This document shows positions 41,573-52,353 of a DNA stretch of 64,000 nucleotides, in pieces (positions within the stretch are counted from its first letter, which is position 1; each line of letters opens with the position of its first letter). The notes beneath the pieces are model-generated. The model searched no databases, had not been told where the DNA came from, and saw only the letters and a list, made by a program, of their open reading frames with translations. The position numbers and the translations under genes are program-made. The stretch is from Passalora sequoiae (taxonomy: Eukaryota > Ascomycota > Dothideomycetes > Mycosphaerellales > Mycosphaerellaceae). Location: assembly GCA_013248845.1 (NCBI GenBank), contig WSQC01000032.1, forward strand, positions 248,001 to 312,000. The letters are read 5' to 3'.

Positions 41573-42564
41573 CTACATGGGCATCCTCCTCATCTCTTCA
41601 GGACTCCAATACTTCCTCATATTCTCCGCCCTCAAATTCTTCACCTCCGCATCCAAATGCTGCCAGAGCACAGTCCCAAACGAATCCATTATCACCTTCA
41701 ACTCCCTCAAATCAAACTCCTTCTCCCCACCTCTCACCTCCCGAAAATACGCCTCCAGCTTCTCCACTCCTTCATGTATGCCCCGATGGTCCGTAATCAT
41801 CGCCCGATCGTCGCGAAACGCTTCCATCTTCCGCGCCAGTACAGGGAATATATGTTGCTCCTATAATCCCCAACAAAGGAAAAGAGTCAGTACATGCTCA
41901 ATCTCTTCAACACAACCCCACCCCTTGGCAAGCAAGCACAATATCCTATCCTATCCTATCTCATCCCTTCACTTCCACCTTCACCTCCACCTTCACCTCC
42001 ACCTCCACCTCCACCTCCACACCCTCCACACCCCCATCGCCCGCGCAAAACCCTTCCGGAAATCAAAAAAAAAAAAAAAAAAAAAAAAAAACTCACCTCA
42101 ATCCCATGATGCACCATCAAATGCCGACAAAACCCCTCGCCCACCCCCAAAAACTGCCGGATACTCATCCCCGCGGGCCTCGTGCCTTCTGTGGCCGCAC
42201 CGTAGAGAATGGTCCACGTGCGTCGGAAGTTTTCGTGGAAGAGGTCCATGTGTTCGGCCATGTGGTTGTAGAGTTGAAACTCGTTCGCGCTGAGGGTCGG
42301 GAGTGGTTCGTGGTTCGGGAGTGGTTCGTGTTGTTCTTCGTTGAGAGGTTGGGTGAGGGAGGTGGGGATGCTGGAGGTGGGAGGTTTGGGGGAGGGGTGG
42401 GACATTGTTGTTGTGGTGGTGGTGGTGGTTGATGTGGGTTGTTGTTGTTGTGCTGTGGACCGGGTGAGAGGCACTCTTGAGTGTTGTGCTCTGTTATGGA
42501 AGGAGGCGAGGGATGGAGAAGGTATGCGCAGAACTCTGCTGCCGCTGCTGCAACGCAATAGCAT
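41573..42564 (-). CDS. Hemerythrin (HHE) domain protein
   Basis: Two exons, 42097-42564 and 41573-41860, flank a 236-bp intron and give 251 residues. The HHE four-helix domain spans the junction: YNHMAEHMDLFHENFRR, then CRHLMVHHGIE-EQHIFPVLARK, then DHRGIHEGVEKLEAYF and LWQHLDAEVKN. These supply the His/Glu ligands expected for a di-iron site. The N-terminal 40 residues are basic and Ser-rich without acidic residues (MLLRCSSGSRVLRIPSPS), compatible with a mitochondrial presequence, followed by a polyGln/polyThr stretch from a CCA/TTG repeat. An alternative start at the later Met before SHPSPKPP would remove both. Hemerythrin proteins bind oxygen, iron or nitric oxide; the role here is unknown. 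Confidence 0.85.
41943..42091. repeat. Microsatellite and minisatellite block inside the hemerythrin intron
   Basis: Three arrays lie in one intron: TATCC pentamers near 41943-41960, CTTCAC/CTCCAC hexamers at about 41967-42021, and a 27-base A run (42065-42091). The A run is a T run on the coding strand and begins right after the GTGAG of the 5' splice site. Confidence 0.9.
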
Positions 42565-43191
42565 CTAGTGTCTTCATGATGATAAGGCACGAGAGCATAT
42601 AGACGATATCTATAACCACGATTTAGCGATAGGAAACATTTAGCAGTCATTGCTTACCAAAGCTTCGCGGCCGAATCGCCGAGCACGACCCACAGATCAG
42701 ATCCGCACCGAACAAGGGTCTTCCCAGATCTAGATCGTGCAGCGACAGGAACAGGAAATAATGGCGACGAACCAGTTTTCTTTGTGGGGGCTCAATGAGT
42801 GATCACCAAATCACATGGACGGCAGTGGCAGTCGACAGGATTTATGACATTACACTATCTACATGAAGGATCTTCGAATGTCAGTCGTCTGCCTCCTCCA
42901 GCGGAGACGAAGATGGAGGCTCGGTTGGAACCGCGCTGCTCTAACCAACATGAAGCCGCTTTTCAAGATTCTCGCAGGCCGCAGAAACCACGTCGAAGGC
43001 CGGGTATAGAACAAAAACCAGGGTACGTCTGCAAAGTGTGGTGGTTACATCGCGATAAAGAATCGTAGTCCCGGGAGAAAGATTGCCGCCTGTGTGAACG
43101 CCGTCTACGCCGCGTGCTATGCCATACTCATGCTATTCGGATCGTGGTCATAATCGTAGCGATGTCGCGAGAAATACTCGATAAGGTCGTT
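42565..43191. other. Intergenic region
   Basis: This 627-bp spacer holds the promoter of the hemerythrin gene and the 3' region of the SH3 membrane protein. Nothing else is supported. Confidence 0.45.
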
Positions 43192-44983
43192 CTAGGAACC
43201 TCGATCGGGAAATCCTCCCGGACCCGAGCCTTCTGTCGAGTCGCCTTCGATTGTTTTACGCCAGTGCTGTGGTAAGCAGACACACACCAGCGGGAAAGCT
43301 TTCACCTCGCCATCATCTGCTGTGTTGGGTCGATCGGCGCTGAGGCCACTGTCTCGCTGGACTTTCTCGTCCGGTCGCCAGTCGTCCGCTCGTTGTCGCA
43401 CGCGTACACCAGTCGCCCAACCATCATCCCAAATCCCGAGCAGTTTGATCATGTCTCCTCGCTCGAGCTGAAACTCATCTGTCGCACGCGGCTCATAGGC
43501 CCACAGCGTGGAGACCAAATCGCCAGGGCGAATCTCATCTTGGGAGTAATAATCCTTGAAAAAGTTGAGCTGTTCGCTCTGGCCGTGTGACTCTGGAGAT
43601 GTGTAGTCCGCTCCCGAACTCGGTGAAGTATCTTGTTGATCAGTGACACCGAGTCCAATGCCGAGATGAGAGCCGCTGGACAGTGAGTCAGTGCGGTCTC
43701 GTGGGGCCGCCAGCCGTGACTCTGGGGTCTCTTCCTCCTCCGACTTGTCGTTGTAGGCACCAAGTACGTATGGCGCACGATCGGAGCTGCTGGAGCCTTC
43801 CAAAGCGGACATTCTTGCCACACGCCCACCAGCAATGACTGGCACTCCTGCGCGATCGTTGGGATCCGGACTCCGTGCGCCATCGTTGAACACCATCTGC
43901 GGTGGCGATCTTGCAGGCGCTGGCTGGTTGAAAACACTCGTGGCCGGACTACGATCCCTGCGCCTCCTGACCAGCAAGCATGCTGCAATAATCAAGCCCA
44001 CCAGCAACGCGGCACCCAGCACTGAACCAATGACAATGGCTGCGATGGCACCTTTGCTGAGACCGTTGTTGCTGCCCGAAGCTGCGCCGTTGTTCGCTCC
44101 CGCCGTCGGTGCACCCGTGGCGGATGCTGTGAGCGTCACGGGCTGCAGGGATGCCGAAGCCACGACGGGCAGTGAGACACCTTTGCATCTTGTCGTTGTG
44201 TTGGAGAAGACGCAACATGAGTCGGTCGAATTTGGCGAGCTTGCCGCGCAGTACGAACAAAGTCCACCTAGATTGTTGGCGTAGCCGCATTCGTCCTTTT
44301 CATTCGTGATGGCCTGTATGCAGGATCCCGTTATTGAATTCGCAGGTAAAGCGCAGTTGGTGAAGTCGGCTCGTATTTGCGTGAGCGCATTGTCGCTGGC
44401 GGTGCCGCAGATATTGCTGGCAGCAATTTGCTGCTCGCTCTGTGCGTACTCGGCGCAGCTGTCCGCGCAAAGAGGTTGTGTCGCTCTCCCCGTCAGGCCG
44501 CAGGGTTGTATGGAGTTCTGCACTATTGCATTGCACAGCACGCTGGTCGTGTAGCGTGCGTAAAAGTTGGTAGCATTATTGACGCTGTTGGAACAGCCTA
44601 TTAGTTGTCGGTAACTGCGTGGGTTAGCCGTCAGCCGAACCATGGCAGTTTTCGTTGTCTGGAGCTTACCGTAAATGTGTGAAGCCGCCGTTGATGTACT
44701 CGTTCAAGCCGGAGTCGAATGACGATGTGTCCGTCACACCTGCAAGAAAGGGAAACAAGCCGGTCAGAGAGTCATCTGTTGATACCGAAGCATCTCTGAA
44801 TGCTGGACATGTCGATGAGCCGGCTAAAGAGACGCAATTGGACTGCGCCATTGCGGTGGGTGCACTACTGCTCGCAAGCAATGCGAATGTTGCGATGTGG
44901 GGAGCACTGCGAAATATCCTTCTATGTCTTCTGTAGCGACGATGTCTCGAAGCATGTTGTGCTGATTGGTCTGCGAGCTGCAT
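43192..44983 (-). CDS. Single-pass membrane protein with cysteine-rich ectodomain and cytoplasmic SH3 domain
   Basis: Two exons, 44670-44983 and 43192-44614, are joined across a 55-bp intron (GTAAGC...GCAG), giving 578 residues. An earlier ATG at 45112 is possible; the true start is uncertain. A hydrophobic signal segment (IATFALLASSS) precedes an ectodomain of about 200 residues with many cysteines and N-glycosylation sites (NNATN, SPNSTDS, SNTTT). A Ser/Ala/Thr stalk leads to one membrane helix (GAIAAIVIGSVLGAALLVGL...), then RRRRDR. The cytoplasmic tail ends in an SH3 domain (STLWAYEPRATDEFQLERGD...GIWDDGWATG...FPLVCV). The layout recalls yeast Fus1, a fusion-site protein, and other fungal surface sensors. 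Orthology is not shown. Confidence 0.82.
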
Positions 44984-45409
44984 GCCCTCGCTGTGTTGCT
45001 GCCCGCGGGAGCTGCATCGCGGCCTGCCCGACACGTCCATCTGACCCTGATCGTCCTCCACCCGTAACACAACCACGGCTGACGATGCCAATTGCGGCGC
45101 ACGGGTTCGCATGCGATTCAATCCCAGCCAGAGGTGTTACGCTCAATCGCAGGACGCTTGGTTCATCAGCTGTATGACGGATGTACTTCGAAAGATGGGT
45201 CCGGTCTGGAGCGTTGCTGCGTTGTTTCGTGCTGTGCAGCTACCGGCTCAACACGTGGTTGAAGATCATGCTGTCGTCCAAGTGAGGGTCGGATAGCGTA
45301 CTGTGGGCAGAACCGGAAGGAGTGTGAGTCGTGAAGTTCAAGCGTCACTTCACGACGAGACAGCGGTTTTGGCGTTGGTTGGGAAGGTCTGTCTACCGGT
45401 TGTGTAGTC

Positions 45410-45481
45410 GAGAGAGAGAGAGAGAGAGAGAAGCAACAACGACCGCACGCACACACCCACACACGCACGCACGCACGCACG
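45410..45481. repeat. Paired microsatellites (GA)n and (CACG/CACA)n
   Basis: A GA run of 22 bases at 45410-45431 is followed after 14 bases by a CACA/CACG-rich array at 45446-45481. Confidence 0.9.
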
Positions 45482-46978
45482 TAGGCCAGGGAGTGACAAC
45501 GGAGCTCTCTGCGGGTGCAATAATGCGTTGTATCGGTCGGCTCTCTGCGCGCATGGCAAGGATCAGCGTCTGTCTAATTTGCCGTCGCAGCAAAAACTGT
45601 TGTACTAGTCGTCGTCTGCATGCACTGATTGGTGCTATACGCAGCACCGACAGCAGAGGAAATGAGCTTCCGCTTCTCGCCTTCTTGCCCCGTCCCGTTG
45701 GCCGTTGTCCGTTGTCACTTGCAACTTGCAAACACACAACAACAACCAGCCCGTGACCATCGAGTAATGGGACAGCATCTCGTGATATGAAACACATGCC
45801 GTCTCTACAACCATATCTTAACAACACTCTGCTGCAGCATGCCATCGATGTCCCTCTCGTTCGTCTTCCTGCCGAGGCCGCACGAGGCTCATTTAGGCAA
45901 TGCTGCAAGGTACCGCGATGGAAATAAAGCATCCATGTCGGAAAAACGGTGCAGTCTGTGTCAACTCAAGGGAGGTCCCTTTCCGCGCCACACGTTTCGA
46001 ATCCTAACGTCTCTCACACCACCTTTCCATATGCTCGATGTTGCCAGGTACGGCTATCTCTGATTGCGTGTAGTCGCAAAAGACTGCATCCAGCTTCACG
46101 CAAGGCATGCACATTTACTGCACTATTGCCTGTTTGACCGCTATTACTCCAATCGTGCGCAAGGAGACACTCCAGGACACCGATATCATCCGGACGCCGA
46201 CATCGTCTCGCCGTGACGTCGTTGGTCGAGCATTAGATACATGTAGTTAAGTCAAGCATGACCTCTCTTCCGTCACGACGAAACTCGAGCTTATCCGCTT
46301 GTGGGCGGAGAAGCGGTGCGACGGGGACGTGCCCAGGATGTGACGTCGAACGCACGTTTTGATGTCGAACACATGTTTCGACGCCGTTTTGCACAAACCG
46401 ACCATCCTTGGCTATCTTGACCCGTTCCCTCAGAATCTCGATTGCAGCTCGGGTACATGCAACCGGTACGAGACGCGACCATACGAGGGCGATAAGCACG
46501 ACCGCGACAAACTTACCCGACACGGTATGCTATCTCTGCTGCCGTCTAGCTGTCGATGAAGTCACGGTAAAGCAAGCGACAAAATAGCACGAGCAGCTAG
46601 CTACTGCATCGCCAGATCTATCGACAGTATCGTGCAGATCGAATCCCATCGCCGCTTGACACGACTCACTGCTCCACCAAAGATAGCATGTTGTCTTTGT
46701 TGCGGACCTTGAGCAATTGAAAAGTACGCTGTGGTGGCGATGACCTTCTGAGCAGCTGTCAAGTCTTCGCTTCTACCATCCCACGACCGTACGTAGAACC
46801 AGAAATGCATAGCGCGAAGCCAAGTCTAGGCTATGTGATATGTTACTGAACAGCATCGAGGTATGTAGTGCTTCCGTCTCAAGTCCGCCGAAGCTATGGA
46901 GAAATTCAACTTTTACCACTTCCATACGGCATGCGCTGACCAGCGTTGCCACGCGAAAACATCCATGCCACGCAGCAA

Positions 46979-47155
46979 GCGCTTCGCAACTTCACGAGGT
47001 GTACGACTTCTCACATACTCAACGAGATAGAATTACTGCCTCGGCCATTCGACCTACGAGGAATCCGTGTCGCTACGCTAAACGCGCTTCGCGACTTCGG
47101 AAGGCGTGCGACTACTCATCTACTCATGAAGTCAGGTCCGCTGCCTCCGCCAGCG
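46979..47155. repeat. Diverged tandem duplication, period about 105 bp
   Basis: The block starting GCGCTTCGCAACTTC at 46979 recurs at 47084 as GCGCTTCGCGACTTC. Similarity continues through CGACTTCTCA/CGACTACTCA and CTGCCTCGGCCA/CTGCCTCCGCCA. The 105-bp period is a multiple of three. Confidence 0.7.
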
Positions 47156-48541
47156 CTGCTTGTAAGGTTGTCTGTCTTGCTTCGCGTTGCTCGATTCTGG
47201 GTTTGTGCATGCTGTCACTTCGCAGCTCCTCTTCTGGGGTCGCTCGTGCTTGTTCAGGGGTCCGCCTAGCTGCACGCACACATTTTGGCTTCACGTAACG
47301 CAGTTCTACACATTGGATGCTTGTCCACTTGTGGCAGTACATGACGTCTCCGCTACGGCAGGAGCTGTCGCTGCTGACAAGGGGGCTACTCCATGGTCCT
47401 TGGCCGAGCCTTTAGCATAGTCAGCATGTACTGAACCACTCAAAATGCCAGCAGTTCTGCGGATACCTCTGCCGGCTCTAATGCAAAGTCGAGTTGGTTG
47501 GATGCCTTATCCAATGTGCTCCAGCGATGCTGTTCAAGAGATTTGGCAGGAGAGGCGCGAGCATAGGATTCTTCCTGTGTGCTTCTTGTTCTGTGTATAT
47601 GTCATGTTGTTTAGTCTTCGTCGAAATGGGCGTGCAAGGTCTCCACGAGCACAATACAGCTGTCCCTTCTAACGGATCCAGCTGAAGCTCATTCGTGTCT
47701 AGTAGAATCATATGAGGCCCATGATGATCTCTAACGTATGCCGCAATTCAGTTTGAGTGGCAGTCTAGGAGCAAGAATTTGTTCAAAGGAAAACACGAGG
47801 CATGCTGTGAGGTATACTCTTCGAAGCATCGTATCTTTGTCTCCCCAAGCTGGGCCTTAGCGTACATGTCTTTAGCGCTACTCTCCAACATGACCTTACG
47901 GCCTCGAGCTGGCATCACCAGCAGAGCCACCAAGATGGAACGCCCCTAAGCAAGGCATTCGTCAAGCCCGTGTTGTTGCCACCAAGCGCTGAGCGCTGCC
48001 GCCACAAGAGCCACAGCGTCTTGCATTCGAACTGTCAGCCTGACCTCCATATTCGATAGGGAACCCGATCGAGAGGTATTAAAGGGGTGCAGAGATATGG
48101 TGACTTTAGCCCGGAGTCCATGATCAGGGCATTCTACAGAGGACAACAAGCTCTCTACAGGGGAGGCCAAAGCAACATAAGCACAGTGCAAGAATGTTGC
48201 ATATAGCAAGCACAGATCAACACTTATTGGAGCTGAAGGCTGCGATCAACAGTCTGACTACCGACTTTGGACTACCGCATATCTCACAATCGACCGTAGC
48301 GGCTGTCCACGTCGTCACCTCCGGGCAATACAGATGTTGGGCAAATAGGATTGGGTGTATGAACGACCAAGATGCTCTGTCGGTGCACGCAAAGCCAAGC
48401 TGAAACGCTAGTGCACGGACTACGAAGATGCTATGTAGGTGAATGGAAAGCGGAGCTCTATGCACATGATAGTGCACGGACACTTCCAGGGTCCCGGCTG
48501 CACACACGTCTTCTGACCTGACAATTCAAGCGCGCCTTTGG

Positions 48542-48715
48542 AGCTCTCTTCCCAACAACTACCACCACGACAGTAGTAAGCACTACCATCAATCTGTACG
48601 TCTACCACCCACAGCGCACAACATCGCAAGCTCTCTTCCAAACAACTACAATACGACAGCAGTAAGTACCGCCATCCATCTGTACGTCTACCACCCGTAG
48701 CCCACAGCATCCGCG
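48542..48715. repeat. Tandem duplication, period 87 bp, upstream of the 48781 gene
   Basis: Two adjacent copies start with AGCTCTCTTCC at 48542 and 48629. Both contain the identical 16-mer CTGTACGTCTACCACC. The second copy ends about 65 bp before the start codon of the next gene, so the repeat sits in its promoter or 5' UTR. Confidence 0.88.
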
Positions 48716-48780
48716 TTCCATCGCAGTCCTTACATACCCACACGCGCCATCAAACCACATACCTCAACACCATTTTCGAT

Positions 48781-49295
48781 ATGCCTGCAGCAGCAGGACA
48801 GCCCAAGATCGAGTGGAACAAATACCCAATCCTCCGAGTCTTCCTCCTCCTCGTCTACGGACTCTGGCCCCACATCACGAGAAAGCATTCCTGGAAGCTC
48901 TTCAACACGATCTTCGCCAACGGAAGCGCGCTCAACGAATGCGGCTTCGAAGAAGAAGGCGTTCCAATCAAGAGGTAAGTAAAGCACCCAACACAACAAT
49001 CAACATCAGCTGAAAGAACCCGTCTAGATACGAGGCGATCGCTGGACAATATGGCGATCGCCAGAAGGAGAAGAACGAGCACCTCTGGGAGGAGGCGGAG
49101 AAGTGGCCCAAGGACGAGACGAGCGAGAGAGGGCAGCAGTACCATGAGCTGAAGAAGCGCGTTATGGAGGGGATGGCTGCGCTGGGCTATGAGGAGCCAC
49201 TACCACTCGCGGCAACCGCTGTTGCAGGTCGGGGTGTCCGCGTGCCGGTGAAGACGCAGCGGCACATGGAGGAAGAGGAGCTGGAAGAGATCTAG
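48781..49295 (+). CDS. Small predicted membrane protein, unrecognised
   Basis: Two exons, 48781-48974 and 49028-49295, are joined across a 53-bp intron (GTAAGT...CTAG), giving 153 residues. One likely membrane helix lies near the N-terminus (about residues 17-31, ILRVFLLLVYGLWPH). The rest is hydrophilic and charged (KEKNEHLWEEAEKW, then an acidic tail EEEELEEI). No domain is recognised. Clean splice signals and coding-like composition make it a credible gene. Topology suggests a small protein anchored by its N-terminus with a soluble helical tail. Confidence 0.7.
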
Positions 49296-49572
49296 CCGTT
49301 GCTGTCGAAGCACTGTTCATGGTGCCAAGCACGTGGTCGGAGGAGGTGGACTATGTGGCCTATGGTCTGGAGATTGCTCCTGCGAAGGCGGCGCAAGTAG
49401 GCGTACAAGGGATAGCGCAAGGTACGTGCAGGACAGACTTGACGAAACGTACAGGGGGAAAGGGCGGTTACGCTCTTTGCATGGTCGAGCCTAGTCGTGG
49501 CGAGCGGTAGTGATCGCGCCTACCCAAATTTGGCTTCTGGCACTACTGTTTCGATTTGAAGGCTTCATAACC

Positions 49573-50769
49573 TCATGGTGTCCATATGCGAAGACTGTTG
49601 TCCGCTGCTAGCACTGTTGGCTCGCTACTCTCATCCTCATCCTCATCCTCACTATCGTCCAACAGCATATGAGTCCGCGAGCCTGAGCACGTTGCCAGCA
49701 CGACACCTGAAGGATGCCACGCTGCGCTCGCAATTGGTGCCTGATGCAATCCCAAGTCCACATCGGGACTCTGCGCTCCTGCCTTGGAACCAGGATTGCT
49801 CCACATTCTGACAACGCCATCTATGCCTCCAGCCCAGACTTCAAAGCCAGCAGCAGTAGGCACAACATCGATGCCCAATACCTGAGGCGTCTTCGCGTTT
49901 CGTCCGACCAGTGTTGCCACTTTCTGCTGCGTATCGCGAACATCGTACACCTGCACAACATCGCTCTGCCTTTCAGCCACCAGCAGATAGCGTCCATCAG
50001 GACTCCATTTCAAGCCAGTAATGCCAGAGCCCAAACGACCTTCAAGCTCAAAGGCAGTCGAGCACTCGCCGAGGCCATCGTCTCCAAACAGTGCGATCTC
50101 GCGCTCGGTCGTGCCCACGGCGAGAAGTCCTTCGCAGCTAATATTCATCGCCGACACAATGCCTTTTCGACTCAACTGCCACGTACTCATATGCTGAGCT
50201 TGGCCTCGACCAGGCCGAAGCTTGTGCGTACTAAGAGGTCCTTCTCCATCTCTCGAGCAATCGAATGAGGCAAGCACGTTCGTGCTGCCTGCCAAGAAAT
50301 GGCTGCCATCCCTGGTGAAAATTAGACTTCGTGGCGGGAGGTGCTCTTCTGTCCTTGGATTGACGAATGGGTAAGACCCGTGAGTGAAATCGTAGTGAAG
50401 AGCGTTACGGAGTGTTATGGGAACATGCGCACTGCCGGACAGGACCAGAGTGGTGGAGGTGTCTTGGAGTGAGAAATGCGGGTAGATAGCATAGCTTTGG
50501 ACGTTGCTACCAGAACTGTACGTGGAGTAGGCCTCAAGATGACATGGCTCTGATCGTTGCTCGAGCAGGTCTGATGGGAGTACGAATGATCTCAGGCAAT
50601 GATCTTCACTCTGCGTGATGATGGTCGTGCCGTCGCCGCTGAATTGAGCTTCACGGAAGAAGTTGGCTCTTCCGCTCTTGGTGGGCTTGTTGAAAGTCTC
50701 GCCAGTTGATGCGACGCATCTCGGGTTGAAGGCGGTATTCTCTTCATGGTTATCAGAACTTGGATACAT
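49573..50769 (-). CDS. WD40 repeat protein related to TCAB1/WDR79 and yeast Swt21
   Basis: A single exon of 398 residues starting MYPSSDNHEE. WD-type blades are visible: FSGDGTTIITQSEDHCLRSF, IFTRDGSHFLAGSTNVLASFD, LLAVGTTEREIALFGDDG, LKWSPDGRYLLVAERQSDVVQVYDVR, EVWAGGIDGVVRMW, AWHPSGVVLATCSGSR and the C-terminal NSLRIWTP. The order of blades, the HVPITLRNALHYDF segment and the acidic insert (DDSEDEDEDE) before the last strand fit the TCAB1 group. Members bind CAB-box RNAs in animals and assist spliceosome assembly in yeast (Swt21). The acidic run is encoded by a CTCATC-type trinucleotide repeat. Confidence 0.78.
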   Translation of the reverse strand: MYPSSDNHEENTAFNPRCVASTGETFNKPTKSGRANFFREAQFSGDGTTIITQSEDHCLRSFVLPSDLLEQRSEPCHLEAYSTYSSGSNVQSYAIYPHFSLQDTSTTLVLSGSAHVPITLRNALHYDFTHGSYPFVNPRTEEHLPPRSLIFTRDGSHFLAGSTNVLASFDCSRDGEGPLSTHKLRPGRGQAQHMSTWQLSRKGIVSAMNISCEGLLAVGTTEREIALFGDDGLGECSTAFELEGRLGSGITGLKWSPDGRYLLVAERQSDVVQVYDVRDTQQKVATLVGRNAKTPQVLGIDVVPTAAGFEVWAGGIDGVVRMWSNPGSKAGAQSPDVDLGLHQAPIASAAWHPSGVVLATCSGSRTHMLLDDSEDEDEDESSEPTVLAADNSLRIWTP

Positions 50770-51011
50770 CAATGGCTGATGAAGATGATTGGGCTCGGCG
50801 TAGATATAGCTCTCATCTCCCCCGAGGCACTGCCAAGAAATGCCCGAGGGGCCCCGACGGGAGAGCTCCGTGGATCTTCTAGAATCTTTCTATGCCAACA
50901 GACAACTGACCTGCAGCTTCAATTCTCTTCATCGACAGCTACACCACATCGCAACACTCCCGAAATCAGCTTCATCGTCCTTCTACAGCCGTATTCCATC
51001 AATCTATCATA

Positions 51012-51528
51012 ATGGTATGATAGCAATCCTCGATCCCATCGCCGGTGCTTGATTTAATCAATGCAAAGCATCGCCGCTAACAAAATTTACAGGCCACCAC
51101 CGCGATCAAGTCAATCAAGGCCCTCGCGCCTCTCCTCGACCGTGTTCTCGTACAGCGCGCAAAGGCGGAGGCAAAGACTGCTGGCGGCATCTTTCTCCCA
51201 GAGACTGCAGTGAAGGACTTGAACGAAGCAAAAGTACTGGCAGTTGGCCCAGGAGCATTGGACAAGGATGGAAAGAGGATACCCATGGGCGTGTCAGCTG
51301 GCGACAGAGTTCTGATTCCACAAGTATGAGCCACCTCAAATGTACAAGAATTGTCTTGCTACGAAGACGAGACTGACGAGATGTGTTGCAGTTCGGCGGT
51401 AGCCCCATCAAGGTGGGCGAAGAGGAGTATTCCATCTTCAGAGATCACGAGTAAGTCGCGAACTACATCGCGAAGGCTGAAAGCAATGCTAATGATCCCT
51501 AGCATTCTTGCAAAGATCAACGAGTAAA
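51012..51528 (+). CDS. HSP10: HSP10, mitochondrial GroES-type co-chaperonin
   Basis: Four exons are predicted: 51012-51014, 51093-51323, 51392-51450 and 51504-51528, giving 105 residues. The first coding exon is only the ATG, followed directly by a GTATGA donor. The mature sequence has the GroES order: LAPLLDRVLVQR, then the mobile loop ...KTAGGIFLPE, then EAKVLAVGPG, then GDRVLIPQ-FGGSPIKV and the end ILAKINE. It caps HSP60 in the mitochondrial matrix. Length is normal for the family (about 100-106). Confidence 0.95.
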
Positions 51529-52353
51529 TACCGCGACACGAGATACCCGCATGCCGACCGAAGGAAACTGTAAAAATATGCATTGAGCGAAGGCGGCGAG
51601 CAAAATTGAGCGCTTGTATTGTATTGGCTGACTGTACTTACCAAATCTGTGTGTATACATCTCTGCTCTTCGATGATATCGACCTTCGACTTTGCGTGTC
51701 ACGGGTGAAGTGGCAGGATAGACCAAAACCGTCCAAACATGGCTCGGCCACACGTAGTCCAAGATCGAGCACAGATCGTGCTGAAGGGTCTCGCCTCGTA
51801 ACTTCCGAGATCCAAGCTACTACGCATGGCTGCGTTGCGACATGCGCGGCCTCTACGTTTGGTGATGCTGCGACAATTTGCAGCTCAAATATGCTTCGAT
51901 CTTCGAATTATTCAGCACAGGTGTGACCACTGACATCGAGGCAATGGCCATTATGCTTCGACACACAGCTGCTCGCGAGAAGATAACAAACGGATTGACA
52001 TGGGATCTGCCATTACCACATTTCAACGGTTCTGGATGCAGATGAGAATAAGCTGACAGGCTGTCAAGCAGTGAGCACAATTCGTATGGCTGATTCATCT
52101 CGGTAGTAATCAAAGCATACCGCAACGCATGTCAGTACCACGATCGCCAATGAATATGCATCGCATCTTATGTTACTACAACATGCTAATGACATGACAC
52201 GACCACGAGCCATGGTTATCAATCGATTGTGGCGACGCCATCAGTTACCTTGGCAAGGTCTGTGAGCACGATTCGCGTATATAAATCTGGCCTTGTTCTT
52301 CATCTCGGATCCTTCTGCTTGCTTCCTTCACTCAACTACGACCCGCCCTCAAG
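51529..52353 (+). promoter_or_regulatory. Upstream region of the secreted coiled-coil protein, with TATA box
   Basis: This 825-bp spacer includes the HSP10 3' UTR. A TATATAAA box at 52278-52285 lies 69 bp before the ATG at 52354, unusually clear for this window. Nothing else is supported. Confidence 0.6.

Larger units (their letters stand above)
44984..48780. other. 3.8-kb gene-poor region with repeats
   Basis: No frame here has a recognisable domain, and the longest frames overlap antisense. The region holds two microsatellites (45410-45481), a diverged 105-bp tandem duplication (from 46979) and an 87-bp tandem duplication (from 48542). It could be old degraded sequence, but no transposon ends or reverse transcriptase or transposase motifs were seen. 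Confidence 0.5.

Noticed and set aside
44984..48780. Possible transposon in the gene-poor region
   Set aside because: No terminal repeats, target duplications or transposase and reverse transcriptase motifs could be found by eye.
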